Counted from the first letter of the stretch, positions 33,439-42,889 are shown. The stretch: 64,000 bases of DNA from Thioalkalivibrio paradoxus (GCA_011390565.1 JAABSC010000001.1:711178-775177), one strand, 5' to 3'. Numbers and translations are program-made. Notes: generated by a model not told the origin, from the sequence alone.

Positions 33439-34191
33439 GTGTTCGTCACCGTGCTCTTTGCCCTGCTTTTCTACGTGGCCACCGCCATTTTCCTGGTGGG
33501 CCTCGGCATGCGCATCGCCCGGTACGCACGGACACCCGCACCCCTGAAGATCCCGACCACGCCTGCGCCGACGACGCGCGGCGGTGTCGTGGTGCGCATG
33601 GGCACCGAAGTTCTGCTGTTCAACAGCCTGTTCAAGGCGAACAAGTGGATCTGGTTGTTCGGTTTCATGTTTCATGTCGCGCTGGCGCTGGTTCTCCTGC
33701 GCCACCTGCGTTATTTCCTGGATCCCGTGCCGACCTGGGTGGTGCTCATCCAGCCGTTCGGGATGTACGCGGCGTTTGCGATGGTGATCGGTCTCGCGGG
33801 CCTCTGGGCCCGACGCGTGTTCGTGGAGCGGATCCGCTATATCTCCTCGCCTTCGGACCACCTGATGCTGGCGCTGCTGCTGGGCATCGCCCTCACGGGC
33901 CTCGGCATGACCTATCTCTGGCACACCGATATTTCGGCCGTAAAGCTTTTCTTCACCGGCCTGATGCGCTTCGAGTTGAACCCCTTGCCGACGCAGCCCC
34001 TGCTGCTTCTGCACCTGTTCCTCGTCGCATCCCTGATGGTCATTTTTCCGTTCAGCAAGCTTCTTCATGCGCCGGGAGTGTTTTTCAGTCCGACCCGCAA
34101 CCAGGTCGACAACCCGCGTGAAAAGCGCCACGTGGCCAACGTCAAGTGGATGATCGCCGTCGAGAAACCGGCGGCCTCCGCGGATCAGTAA
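33439..34191 (+). CDS. dsrM: DsrM, heme b membrane subunit of the DsrMKJOP complex
   Basis: 250 residues with about six transmembrane helices, related to nitrate-reductase gamma subunits, exchanging electrons with the quinone pool. Histidines in FMFHVALALVLLRHLRYF and later LLLHLFLVASLMV are candidate heme b ligands. GTG 33439 is chosen over TTG 33433 because CCGGAGGA ends about 7 bases before it. It opens the second half of the dsr operon after the dsrC hairpin. Confidence 0.95.
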   Translation: MFVTVLFALLFYVATAIFLVGLGMRIARYARTPAPLKIPTTPAPTTRGGVVVRMGTEVLLFNSLFKANKWIWLFGFMFHVALALVLLRHLRYFLDPVPTWVVLIQPFGMYAAFAMVIGLAGLWARRVFVERIRYISSPSDHLMLALLLGIALTGLGMTYLWHTDISAVKLFFTGLMRFELNPLPTQPLLLLHLFLVASLMVIFPFSKLLHAPGVFFSPTRNQVDNPREKRHVANVKWMIAVEKPAASADQ

Positions 34192-34226
34192 TGCTAACGG
34201 CTGCGTCCTAACCAGGAACTTGCAAC

Positions 34227-35717
34227 ATGGCCAATTTCGAGACCCCGGAACTGCAGGAAACCGTGGAAATTCCCGCCCTCAAAAAGGGCGTGATGTCCCA
34301 CAGTCGTCCTTTCGTCTCCAAGGAGCAGTTCCAGGCCCCGCTGGGTTTCCCCGGGGAACTGGCCGACGACTGGAAGGATGTTGCGATCGCCAAGCTTGGC
34401 GAGTTGCTGAAAACCAACCGCGCCCTGCAGGTGTTCATGGATTCCTGCGTGAAATGCGGCGCCTGCACCGACAAGTGTCATTACTTCCTCGGTACGTCGG
34501 ACCCCCGCAACATGCCGGTTGCGCGCCAGGACCTGCTGCGTGGTGTCTACCGCCGGTACTACACGCTGCCCGGCAAGTACTTCCCGAAGCTCGTCGGTGC
34601 CACCGACCTGACCGAGGAGGTGATGGACCAGTGGTACAGCTACTTCCACCAGTGTTCCGAGTGCCGCCGCTGTTCGGTGTATTGCCCCTACGGCATCGAT
34701 ACCGCCGAGATCACGATGGCCACGCGGGACATCATGAACGCGGTGGGCAAGGGTCAGAAGTACAGTAACGAGATCATCGGCAAGGTGTTCAAGATCGGGA
34801 ACAACCTCGGTCTCCCGCAGCCTGCGCTCGAAGACACCCTGCTCGGGCTCGAGGAGGACGTGAAGGACGAGACCGGGATCGACGTGCGCTTCCCGCTCGA
34901 CGAAAAAGGCGCCGAGGTGCTGGTGGTGACCCCGTCGGCCGATTTCTTCGCCGAGCCGCACATCGACGGCCTGATTGGCTACGCGAAGGTCTTCCACGCG
35001 GCCGGGATCTCCTGGACCCTGTCGTCCCACGCTTCGGAAGCGGCCAACTTCGGCCTGTTCATCGGCTCCAACGAGAACATGAAGAAGATCGCGATGCGCA
35101 TCCGCGAGGCGGCGCTGGATCTGGGTGTGAAGCGCATCATCTTCGGCGAGTGCGGGCACGCCTGGCGCGTGGCGTACAGCTACCTGAACACGCTGGCCGG
35201 ACCGTTCGACTTCCTGGACCCGCGCTACCCGGTCCCGCAGCACATCTGCGAATTTACGCACGACCTCATCCAGCGCGGCGTGATCACCCTCGACAAGAGT
35301 CGCAACGATCACCGCCGGGTGACGTTCCACGACTCCTGCAACGTGGCCCGCGCGTCGCGCATGGGCGACATGCCGGGCGGGCAGTTCGTGATTCCGCGCG
35401 AAGTGATCAAGGCAGCCTGCAACCACTTCTACGACATGGCCCCCGAGACCATCGGCGAGGCGACCTTCTGCTGCGGTGGCGGTGGAGGTCTGCTCACCGA
35501 CGACCTGATGGAACTGCGTGTCAAGGGCGCGCTGCCGCGCATGTCGGCGCTCAAGCAGGTGGTGGAAGAGCACGAAGTCACGCACATGGCCGCGATCTGC
35601 GCCATCTGCAAGAGCCAGTTCAGCAAGGTACTTCCGTATTACGGGTTTCAGATGGACCAGATCATCAGCGTTCATCAACTGGTCAGCGACGCGATCGTTC
35701 TCGACGCCCAGCAATAA
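34227..35717 (+). CDS. dsrK: DsrK, heterodisulfide-reductase-like FeS subunit
   Basis: 496 residues, cytoplasmic catalytic subunit that interacts with DsrC. Two [4Fe-4S] ferredoxin motifs: C74-x2-C77-x2-C80-x3-C84 (SCVKCGACTDKC) and SECRRCSVYCPYG at about 150-163. A C-terminal CCG-type domain (TFHDSCN and EATFCCGGGGGLL, then AICAICKSQF) can bind the unusual cluster used for disulfide chemistry. It follows dsrM by 35 bp. Confidence 0.97.
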   Translation: MANFETPELQETVEIPALKKGVMSHSRPFVSKEQFQAPLGFPGELADDWKDVAIAKLGELLKTNRALQVFMDSCVKCGACTDKCHYFLGTSDPRNMPVARQDLLRGVYRRYYTLPGKYFPKLVGATDLTEEVMDQWYSYFHQCSECRRCSVYCPYGIDTAEITMATRDIMNAVGKGQKYSNEIIGKVFKIGNNLGLPQPALEDTLLGLEEDVKDETGIDVRFPLDEKGAEVLVVTPSADFFAEPHIDGLIGYAKVFHAAGISWTLSSHASEAANFGLFIGSNENMKKIAMRIREAALDLGVKRIIFGECGHAWRVAYSYLNTLAGPFDFLDPRYPVPQHICEFTHDLIQRGVITLDKSRNDHRRVTFHDSCNVARASRMGDMPGGQFVIPREVIKAACNHFYDMAPETIGEATFCCGGGGGLLTDDLMELRVKGALPRMSALKQVVEEHEVTHMAAICAICKSQFSKVLPYYGFQMDQIISVHQLVSDAIVLDAQQ

Positions 35718-35736
35718 TTCACGAACCGAAGAACTG

Positions 35737-35752
35737 TCGGGCCGCGGCCCGA
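35737..35752 (+). other. palindrome/hairpin between dsrK and dsrL
   Basis: The 16-base perfect palindrome TCGGGCCGCGGCCCGA could fold as a 6-bp stem with loop CGCG in the 53-bp gap between dsrK and dsrL, 19 bases before the dsrL ATG. It is the third stem-loop at a gene junction in this operon. Confidence 0.45.
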
Positions 35753-35770
35753 TTTCACAGGAGACACGGC

Positions 35771-37717
35771 ATGGCCACTTCAAGCGAAGACATGAAACTG
35801 ACTTTCCGCAAGTTCCGGGACGGCGACCACGAACAACGGAACTGGCAAGAAGCGATTTTCGAGGGCGATCATTCCCACAAGTGCCCGGTCTACGTTCACC
35901 GGACGCCGCCCTGCCAGGGCTCCTGCCCCGCCGGCGAAGACATTCGCGGCTGGCTGCAGATCGTTCGTGGTATCGAGAAGCCGCAGGGCGAAATGACCTG
36001 GCAGGAATACGCGTTCCGCCGTGCCACCGACGCCAATCCGTTTCCCTCGGTCATGGGCCGTGTATGCCCCGCCCCCTGTGAGTCCGGCTGCAACCGTAAC
36101 GAGGTCGAGGACTTCGTCGGTATCAACTCCGTCGAACAGTTCATCGGTGACAACGCGCTGACCGAAGGCTTCAGCTTCGATCCGCCGCCGGAGCTTTCCG
36201 GCAAACGGGTCGCGATCATCGGCGGGGGTCCGGGCGGCATGTCCGCGGCCTACCACCTGCGTCGCCGGGGCCATGCCTCGACCATCTTCGACGATCACGA
36301 AGAGCTGGGCGGGATGATGATGTACGGCATTCCGGAGTACCGGGTACCCCGCCCGATGCTGCGTGCCGAAATGGAGCGCGTCCTGTCCCTGGGCGACATC
36401 GACCTGCGCCTGAACACCTGGGTCGGCAAGGACGTCTCCATGGAAGAGGTGGAGAAGGAATTCGACGCGGTGGTCTGGGCCGTGGGCTGTCAGACCGGCC
36501 GCAAGCTGCCCGTGCCGGGCGGCGATGCGCCGAACTGCATCGCTGGCGTGCAGTTCCTGTCCGCGTTCAACACGGGACGCCTCAAGGTACTGCCGACCGA
36601 CAAGATTGTCTGCGTGGGGGGTGGTGACACGTCCATCGACGTCGTCTCCGTGGCCCGCCGTCTCGGCAAGATCGAGACCGATAACCCGGTAGACCACCCC
36701 GAGGATGCAATCCACGGTTACGTCGCGCACGATTCAGCGACCGCAGCGATGCGCACCGGTGCCAATGTGACGCTGACCTCGCTGTTCACCAAGGACAAGA
36801 TGACCGCCACCGAGCACGAGGTGCAGGATGCGCTGCGCGAGGGTGTGAAGATCCTGGACGGTGTGATTCCGCTGGAAGTGGTCCTCAACGAGAAGGGCCG
36901 GGCGGTGGGCCTGAAGATGGCCCAGTGCACGTTCGAGGGCAATGCACCGAAGCCTGTCGAAGGCACCGAGTTCGTGCTGGAGGCCAACCTGATCATTTCC
37001 GCGATCGGCCAGGGCGGCGATCTGACGGGGCTCGAGGCTCTGGACAATGGCCGCGGCTTCATCAATACCGACAAGTTCTACCAGGTACCCGGCAAGGAAG
37101 GTCATTTCGTCATCGGCGACATCATCCGTCCGCACCTGCTCACCACCGCGATCGGCCACGGCCGGATTGCTGCCGACAGCATCGACCACTACCTGCGCCA
37201 CGAAGAACCGATCAAGCGTCCGCGCGTCGACGTGCACCACTTCAACCTGCTGGGCAAGCTGCAGGAGACCGGACTCGAGCCCGATGCCTACTCCGGCGAG
37301 CAGATCCGCGGCACCTCCGATGCCCGCTTTGCGGTGCACAACTACGAAGATCGCTCCGCCCACGAGATCATCTCGCACGAAAAGCTGTTCAAGGGGCACT
37401 TCCCCTACACGCCGCGTCACCACCGCGAGGAACATGGCCCATCCGCCGACGAGGTGATCGGTCACTTCGAAGAGCGCATGAAGTCACTGAGCACCGAGGA
37501 CGCCCAGGCCGAGGCCAAGCGCTGCATGAGCTGCGGCATGTGCTTCGAGTGTGACAACTGCGTGATCTATTGCCCGCAAACCGCGGTGTTCCGGGTGCCC
37601 AAGAAGGAATCGGCCACGGGCCGTTACGTGGATACCGACTACAACAAGTGCATCGGCTGCCATATCTGTGCCGAAGTCTGCCCCACGGGCTATATCGACA
37701 TGGCGATGGGTGAGTAA
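35771..37717 (+). CDS. dsrL: DsrL, NAD(P)H:acceptor FeS flavoprotein
   Basis: 648 residues, the electron partner of reverse DsrAB. The N-terminal FeS region (PCQGSCPAGEDIRGWL, CPAPCESGC) resembles GltD. The FAD fold begins VAIIGGGPGGMSAA, the NAD(P) fold KIVCVGGGDTSID, and the C-terminus has two [4Fe-4S] sets (CMSCGMCFECDNCVIYCP and CIGCHICAEVCP). ATG 35771 (MATSSEDMKLTFRK) matches the start of the protein; upstream open frame through dsrK is not coding. Its presence fits oxidative operation of the pathway. Confidence 0.96.
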   Translation: MATSSEDMKLTFRKFRDGDHEQRNWQEAIFEGDHSHKCPVYVHRTPPCQGSCPAGEDIRGWLQIVRGIEKPQGEMTWQEYAFRRATDANPFPSVMGRVCPAPCESGCNRNEVEDFVGINSVEQFIGDNALTEGFSFDPPPELSGKRVAIIGGGPGGMSAAYHLRRRGHASTIFDDHEELGGMMMYGIPEYRVPRPMLRAEMERVLSLGDIDLRLNTWVGKDVSMEEVEKEFDAVVWAVGCQTGRKLPVPGGDAPNCIAGVQFLSAFNTGRLKVLPTDKIVCVGGGDTSIDVVSVARRLGKIETDNPVDHPEDAIHGYVAHDSATAAMRTGANVTLTSLFTKDKMTATEHEVQDALREGVKILDGVIPLEVVLNEKGRAVGLKMAQCTFEGNAPKPVEGTEFVLEANLIISAIGQGGDLTGLEALDNGRGFINTDKFYQVPGKEGHFVIGDIIRPHLLTTAIGHGRIAADSIDHYLRHEEPIKRPRVDVHHFNLLGKLQETGLEPDAYSGEQIRGTSDARFAVHNYEDRSAHEIISHEKLFKGHFPYTPRHHREEHGPSADEVIGHFEERMKSLSTEDAQAEAKRCMSCGMCFECDNCVIYCPQTAVFRVPKKESATGRYVDTDYNKCIGCHICAEVCPTGYIDMAMGE

Positions 37718-37720
37718 GCG

Positions 37721-38203
37721 ATGCCATCCGTCTTGACCCGTGCAGGACTCTCCCTGCCAGCGCTGCTGGCAGGGCTGGTCTTCTTCGCACTCTCGGGTTG
37801 TGGCAAGGTCGAGCCCCCGCCGGCATCGTTGCTGGCCGAGGCACGGGGAGACCAGTGTGTGGAGCCCACGGACGTGATGCGCCGCGAGCACATGCAAATT
37901 CTCATGCATGAGCGCGACGAGGCCAAGCGGTACGGCCGGCGCAACCCGGATCACAGTTTTGTGGGTTGCGTGGACTGCCATGTCTCCCCGACGGCGAACC
38001 GCGAGGATCCATCCACGCATTTCTGCATGGCCTGCCACGAGTTCAACGCGGTGCGCATGGATTGCTTCCAGTGCCACACCGACCGGCCGTCGGATGCGGC
38101 GCCGGCATCGCATCGCAACGTGGATCTGCACGAGTCGATCGAACGGCATCTTGCGGCCCACGCGGACGCGTCCACGAATGCAGTGGAGGTTTCGATTCCA
38201 TGA
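37721..38203 (+). CDS. dsrJ: DsrJ, periplasmic triheme cytochrome c
   Basis: 160 residues with three CxxCH heme motifs (CVDCH, CMACH, CFQCH). C46 (RGDQCVEP) matches the position of the unusual cysteine heme ligand reported for DsrJ. The N-terminal hydrophobic stretch ends LSGC-GK, a plausible lipobox with C27, so the protein may be a lipoprotein; characterised DsrJ is usually described as held by an uncleaved signal helix. It starts 4 bp after dsrL and overlaps dsrO by 4 bp. Confidence 0.96.
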   Translation: MPSVLTRAGLSLPALLAGLVFFALSGCGKVEPPPASLLAEARGDQCVEPTDVMRREHMQILMHERDEAKRYGRRNPDHSFVGCVDCHVSPTANREDPSTHFCMACHEFNAVRMDCFQCHTDRPSDAAPASHRNVDLHESIERHLAAHADASTNAVEVSIP

Positions 38204-38937
38204 GTAGCGACAACAGCGCCCCATTGTCCCGGCGGCAGTTCATCACCGGTGCCGCCGCCGCGGTGGCGGGTCTGACCATTGCCCCGGGTGTTTTCCTGCT
38301 GAAACCCGCGGAGGCCGCGCAGAAGGCGGACGGTCCGCGCTGGGGCCTGCTGATCGACACCAGCAAGTGTGCCGATGGTTGCACGGCCTGTGTGCGTGCC
38401 TGCCATGAAGAGAACGGCGTCCGGAGTCTCGGGCGCCCTGAGACGGATGCTCAGTGGATCCGGAAGGTGAACCTGACCGAACGCGCAACGGGTCATCAGC
38501 ATTCGCTGCCGGTCATGTGTCAGCACTGCGAGAACCCGCCCTGCGTCGATGTCTGCCCGACCCACGCGTCGTTCATTCGGCCCGACGGCATCGTCCTCGT
38601 CGACAAGCATTCCTGCATTGGCTGCCGCTACTGCATGATGGCCTGCCCCTACAAGGCACGTTCGTTCATCCACGAAAAGCTTACCGACCAGAAGCCGCAC
38701 GCGCCGCGCGGCAAGGGCACGGTGGAGAGCTGCACCCTGTGCGTGCATCGCATCGACCGCGGCGAGAGAACGACGGCCTGCGTCGAAGCCTGTAACCGCG
38801 ACGGGCACAAGGCAATGACCTTCGGCGATCTGCACGATCCGGACAGCGAAATCTCGCAGCGCCTCAGAAACTATGGAAGTACGACGATCCGCGCGGATCT
38901 GCGGCTGAATCCAGCGGTACGCTACCAGGGCATCTGA
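38200..38937 (+). CDS. dsrO: DsrO, periplasmic ferredoxin subunit with Tat signal
   Basis: 245 residues. Twin-arginine signal LSRRQFITGAAAA near residues 9-21 and cleavage after AEA. Four ferredoxin-type [4Fe-4S] sites follow, for example CADGCTACVRACHEEN, CQHCENPPCVDVCP and CIGCRYCMMACPYKAR, as in NrfC/HybA-like proteins. It passes electrons between DsrJ and DsrP in the membrane complex. Confidence 0.96.
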   Translation: MSSDNSAPLSRRQFITGAAAAVAGLTIAPGVFLLKPAEAAQKADGPRWGLLIDTSKCADGCTACVRACHEENGVRSLGRPETDAQWIRKVNLTERATGHQHSLPVMCQHCENPPCVDVCPTHASFIRPDGIVLVDKHSCIGCRYCMMACPYKARSFIHEKLTDQKPHAPRGKGTVESCTLCVHRIDRGERTTACVEACNRDGHKAMTFGDLHDPDSEISQRLRNYGSTTIRADLRLNPAVRYQGI

Positions 38938-38970
38938 CCCGGGCAGGGTTATCAACCGGACAGGAATGAA

Positions 38971-40212
38971 ATGACACTGAAGACACACTTCCGGGACATC
39001 GAGGGCCGGAGCGCCCGCTACGTGGCCCTGCTGGGCGGGTTGCTCGTGCTCGTCGCATTGGGTGTGCTGGCCGCACTGATGAAGGGAAGCCAGGGGCATT
39101 ACATCACCGGGATGAACAATCAGGTGGTGTGGGGGCTCCCGCACATCTTTGCCATCCTGCTGATCGTGGCCGCCTCGGGTGCGCTCAACGCGGCTTCGTT
39201 CTCCTCCGTCTTCGGACGTGTCGCCTACAAGCCGCTCGCGCGCGTGTCCGGGCTGCTCGCGATGACGCTGCTGATCGGGGGGCTCGTCATTCTGGTGCTG
39301 GATCTGGGCCGGCCGGATCGCCTCGTCGTGGCGATGACGCACTACAACTTCAAGTCGATCTTCGCCTGGAACATCTTTCTGTACACGGGGTTCCTGGCGG
39401 TCGTGGCGGTGTACCTGTGGTTCATGATCGAACGCCGAATGAACCGGTATGTGCCGATTGCCGGCTACACGGCATTCATCTGGCGGCTGATCCTGACGAC
39501 CGGTACCGGCTCGATTTTCGGTTTCCTGGTCGCGCGCGAGGCGTACGACGCGGCGATCCTGGCACCGATGTTCATCGCCATGTCGTTCTCTCTCGGTATG
39601 GCGGTTTTCATCCTCGTCGTCCTGGCGACGTTCCTGGGCACGGGGCGCCCGCTCGGGGATCTGATCCTTCGGCGGATGAAGAATCTCCTCGGGATCTTCG
39701 TCGCGGGCGTGCTGTATTTCGTGCTGGCCTATCATCTGACCAACCTGTACGCGACGCGGCTGCACGGTATCGAGGCGTTCGTGCTCCTGAACGGCGGCAT
39801 CTACACGTTCCTGTTCTGGGTCGTGCAGATCGGCATCGGGAGTGTGCTGCCGCTGGTGCTGCTGTTCCACCCGGTCTGGAGCCAGTCGCGCCGCGTGATT
39901 GCCGCGGCAGCCGGGCTCGTGCTGGTCGGCGGTTTCGCGCAGCTGTACGTGATCGTGATCGGCGGACAGGCCTATCCGCTTGAGATGTTCCCCGGATACG
40001 ACATGAGCAGCAGCTTCTTTGACGGCGTGGTGGCCAGTTACGTGCCGTCCCTGCCCGAGCTGATGCTGGGGGTCGGCGGCGTTGGTTTCGCCTTCCTGCT
40101 GTTCGCGCTGGCGCTGAAATTCCTGCCGTTCCTGCCGGCCAGCCTTTCCGACGAACACGTCGATCCGCACGCGGACCAATCCGGAACACGCACGGCTGCG
40201 GCCGGCGCGTGA
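38971..40212 (+). CDS. dsrP: DsrP, NrfD/PsrC-like quinone-interacting membrane subunit
   Basis: 413 residues, about ten transmembrane helices, of the NrfD/PsrC family. Starts MTLKTHFRDIEGRSARYVALLGGLLV and ends in a charged cytoplasmic tail with DEHVDPHADQ. It completes the membrane complex with DsrM, DsrK, DsrJ and DsrO. The gap to dsrN is 31 bp. Confidence 0.95.
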   Translation: MTLKTHFRDIEGRSARYVALLGGLLVLVALGVLAALMKGSQGHYITGMNNQVVWGLPHIFAILLIVAASGALNAASFSSVFGRVAYKPLARVSGLLAMTLLIGGLVILVLDLGRPDRLVVAMTHYNFKSIFAWNIFLYTGFLAVVAVYLWFMIERRMNRYVPIAGYTAFIWRLILTTGTGSIFGFLVAREAYDAAILAPMFIAMSFSLGMAVFILVVLATFLGTGRPLGDLILRRMKNLLGIFVAGVLYFVLAYHLTNLYATRLHGIEAFVLLNGGIYTFLFWVVQIGIGSVLPLVLLFHPVWSQSRRVIAAAAGLVLVGGFAQLYVIVIGGQAYPLEMFPGYDMSSSFFDGVVASYVPSLPELMLGVGGVGFAFLLFALALKFLPFLPASLSDEHVDPHADQSGTRTAAAGA

Positions 40213-40243
40213 AAAAGCGCGCCGCTGCGGCGGCGGGGTGCTC

Positions 40244-41662
40244 ATGGCGCGCCTGCTGATCTCCGCCGCACACAAGTCCTCCGGCAAGACCACCATCAGT
40301 ACGGGACTGTGCGCGGCCCTGGCCGCGCGTGGCCAGCGCGTCCGTCCGTTCAAGAAGGGCCCGGACTACATCGACCCCCTCTGGCTGGGGCGTGCGGCTG
40401 GCCAGCCCTGCGTCAATCTCGACTTCAACACCATGTCGCACGCGGAGATCCGCGAGGCCGTCGGCCGGGGCCTTGCCGAGGGCGACGTCGCCCTGATCGA
40501 GGGCAACAAGGGACTCTACGACGGCCTCGACCTCGAGGGCTCGAACAGCAACGCTGCGCTGGCACGGCTGGTCGATGCCCCCGTGGTCCTGGTGATCGAC
40601 AGTCGTGGCATGACGCGTGGCGTCGCGCCATTGCTGCTGGGCTACCAGGCGTTCGAAGCCGATATCCGTATCGCGGGGGTGATCCTGAATAGGGTGGGTG
40701 GCGCCCGGCACGGATCCAAGCTGCGCAACGTCATCGAACATTACACCGATGTCCCCGTGCTCGGGATGGTCCAGGAGAACCCGGATCTGAGCATCCTCGA
40801 ACGCCATCTGGGCCTCATTCCGAGCAACGAACACGAGGCCGCGGACGCGCAGATCCGGCGGCTCGCGGAAGTGATCGGATCACAGGTCGATGTCGACCGC
40901 GTGGCGCGACTGGGGCAGGATTCGGCGCCGCTGCCGCGTCCAACGGTGGATCCTTCCGCCGTTCCGGAACCTCGGGTGCGCATCGGCATCGCGCGCGATG
41001 CGGCCTTCGGCTTTTACTATGCGTCGGACCTCGAGGCACTGGAGCGCGCGGGTGCCGAACTCGTATTCTTCGACACCTTGTCGGACCCGGTCCTGCCGGT
41101 GGTGGATGGGCTTTTCATCGGCGGCGGATTTCCCGAAAGCCGGATGGCTGAACTCGAGAGCAATGGCTCCATGCGGGAATCGGTGCGCGCGGCGATCGAG
41201 TCGGGTCTGCCCGCCTATGCCGAGTGTGGCGGCCTGATGTATCTCGCACGCAGCATCGAATGGAACGGTCGTCGTTGTTCGATGGCGGGAGTGCTGCCGG
41301 GAGAGGTGGTCATGCACGAGCGCCCCCAGGGCCGCGGCTATGTGCGGCTGCAGGAAACCGGGAAGGGACCCTGGGGGCATTCGGCTGGCGAGGCGTCTCC
41401 CGAGGCCTTCGGCGCGCACGAATTCCACTATTCGGCCCTCGAAGCGCTGCCCTCGGAAACCGTCTATGCCTACCGGGTGCTCCGAGGGCAGGGGATCGAT
41501 GGGGAGCATGACGGCATCGTCCATCGCAATCTGCTCGCCAGCTACAGCCACCTGCAGAGTACCCGACAGAACCCCTGGGCCCAACGATTCGTACAGTTCG
41601 TGCGGTCGGTGGTCATCCAGCGTGCCGCGAACGATACTTCGCGCCCTGCCACAGCCGTCTGA
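40244..41662 (+). CDS. dsrN: DsrN, siroheme amidating cobyrinate a,c-diamide synthase homologue
   Basis: 472 residues, CobB/CbiA-like amidotransferase. The N-terminal ATP-binding domain has AAHKSSGKTTISTGL, and the C-terminal class I glutaminase domain has the nucleophile cysteine in AYAECGGLMYL and later catalytic His in AHEFHYS. It glutamine-amidates the siroheme of DsrAB. ATG 40244 is chosen over GTG 40238 because GCGGGG lies 6-7 bases before it. Confidence 0.95.
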   Translation: MARLLISAAHKSSGKTTISTGLCAALAARGQRVRPFKKGPDYIDPLWLGRAAGQPCVNLDFNTMSHAEIREAVGRGLAEGDVALIEGNKGLYDGLDLEGSNSNAALARLVDAPVVLVIDSRGMTRGVAPLLLGYQAFEADIRIAGVILNRVGGARHGSKLRNVIEHYTDVPVLGMVQENPDLSILERHLGLIPSNEHEAADAQIRRLAEVIGSQVDVDRVARLGQDSAPLPRPTVDPSAVPEPRVRIGIARDAAFGFYYASDLEALERAGAELVFFDTLSDPVLPVVDGLFIGGGFPESRMAELESNGSMRESVRAAIESGLPAYAECGGLMYLARSIEWNGRRCSMAGVLPGEVVMHERPQGRGYVRLQETGKGPWGHSAGEASPEAFGAHEFHYSALEALPSETVYAYRVLRGQGIDGEHDGIVHRNLLASYSHLQSTRQNPWAQRFVQFVRSVVIQRAANDTSRPATAV

Positions 41663-41683
41663 TTTTTCGAGCAAGGAGAAAAC

Positions 41684-42025
41684 ATGATCACGATCACTGC
41701 CGCTGCCGCGAAACAGATCCAGGAGTCGGCCCGCCAGAGCGGCCTGGAGAGGTCCTCACTGCGAATCGCCGCCAAGCGCATGCCCAATGGCGGAATCGAC
41801 TATGGAATGGGTTTCGAAGATCACGAGAAGGACAGCGACCTGGTATTCAAGACTCAGGGCGTGACCCTTGTCGTGGAGCCGGGCAGCGTGGAACTGCTCA
41901 AGAACGCGGTTCTCGATTTCGTCGAGATGGAGCCGGGTGATCGGCGGTTCATCTTCATGAATCCGAACGATCCCGATTACCGTCCGCCCGATGGGCTCAA
42001 CGCTCCACCCGCGAAGCAGGATTGA
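41684..42025 (+). CDS. dsrR: DsrR, A-type-scaffold-like protein without cysteines
   Basis: 113 residues with the IscA/HesB fold (MITITAAAAKQIQ, LRIAAKRMPNGGIDYGMGFED, FVEMEPGDRRFIFMNP). The three iron-binding cysteines of IscA are absent: the protein has no cysteine. In A. vinosum a DsrR of this type acts in post-transcriptional control of dsr expression, and that is the likely role here. It is the last dsr gene; dsrS, which follows in A. vinosum, is missing. Confidence 0.93.
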   Translation: MITITAAAAKQIQESARQSGLERSSLRIAAKRMPNGGIDYGMGFEDHEKDSDLVFKTQGVTLVVEPGSVELLKNAVLDFVEMEPGDRRFIFMNPNDPDYRPPDGLNAPPAKQD

Positions 42026-42103
42026 GTACTGCCGCGATCATCGTTTCCCCCGTGACCGCGCTGGAACGTATCCGCGCCTTCTTCAGTTGGAGGGATCCCG
42101 GCC

Positions 42104-42853
42104 GTGCGTGAAGGCCTCGAATCCGTTCGCGTGGTGCTGGTCGGTACCACGCATCCGGGCAACATCGGTTCCGCGGCCCGGGCGATGAAGACCATGGGGC
42201 TGCGCCGGCTCGTCCTGGTGGACCCCCAGCGCTTCCCTTCGGCCGAAGCTACTGCGCTCGCGGCGGGGGCGGACGACCTGCTGACCGGGGCGCAGATCTT
42301 CCCGGGCCTGGAAGAGGCCATCGCCGACTGCGTATGGGTGGTGGGGACCAGTGCCCGGAGTCGCGGTCAGTCAGTCCCCGTGCTGCCGCCGCAACCGGCT
42401 GCGAACGCATTGCTGGCTCATGCGGTGGGCGGACCGGTCGCCCTGGTTTTCGGCCGCGAGAGCAGCGGGTTGAGCAACGACGAGCTGGATCGCTGCAATG
42501 CGTTCGTGCAGATTCCGACCGACCCCGATTTCCGGTCGCTCAACCTGGCCGCGGCGGTGCAGGTCATGGCCTATGCCTGCAGGATGGCGGCGCTCGAGGA
42601 GGGTGAAGAGCAGCCGATCGAGGAAGGCTACGATCCCCCCGCGACCCAGCAGGAGATGGAAGCCCTGTTCGAGCATTATCTGCGGGTTCTGATCCAGATC
42701 GAGTTCGTGGATCCGGAGCGTCCGCGCCATCTGATGCGGCGCCTGCGTCACCTGTATCAGCGCAAGGGGATGACCGCCAGCGAAGTACGGATCCTGCGCG
42801 GTATCCTGACGCACACCGAACGCGGCGGTGGCCGTCGCTCCACGCGCCCGTGA
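42104..42853 (+). CDS. trmJ: tRNA (cytidine/uridine-32-2'-O)-methyltransferase TrmJ
   Basis: 249 residues, SPOUT methyltransferase. The knot motifs are VRVVLVGTTHPGNIGSAARAM, VALVFGRESSGLSN and IPTDPDFRSLNLAAAVQVMAY. GTG 42104 has GGAGGGA at 42089-42095, 8 bases upstream. It begins the trmJ-cysE-iscR housekeeping block, where synteny with other gammaproteobacteria resumes after dsr. Confidence 0.95.
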   Translation: MREGLESVRVVLVGTTHPGNIGSAARAMKTMGLRRLVLVDPQRFPSAEATALAAGADDLLTGAQIFPGLEEAIADCVWVVGTSARSRGQSVPVLPPQPAANALLAHAVGGPVALVFGRESSGLSNDELDRCNAFVQIPTDPDFRSLNLAAAVQVMAYACRMAALEEGEEQPIEEGYDPPATQQEMEALFEHYLRVLIQIEFVDPERPRHLMRRLRHLYQRKGMTASEVRILRGILTHTERGGGRRSTRP

Positions 42854-42889
42854 TATCGTAGAACTTTGCTGAAGTGCGGCGGGCGAGCG

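Noticed and set aside
35150..35770. Long N-terminal extension of DsrL into dsrK
   Set aside because: The extension is an alternative frame of dsrK; ATG 35771 gives a normal DsrL start with its own ribosome site (CAGGAG).
37951..40353. 800-codon minus-strand frame opposite dsrJOP and dsrN
   Set aside because: Shadow of dsrJ, dsrO and dsrP; low-complexity His/Arg/Gln-rich translation and no ribosome site.
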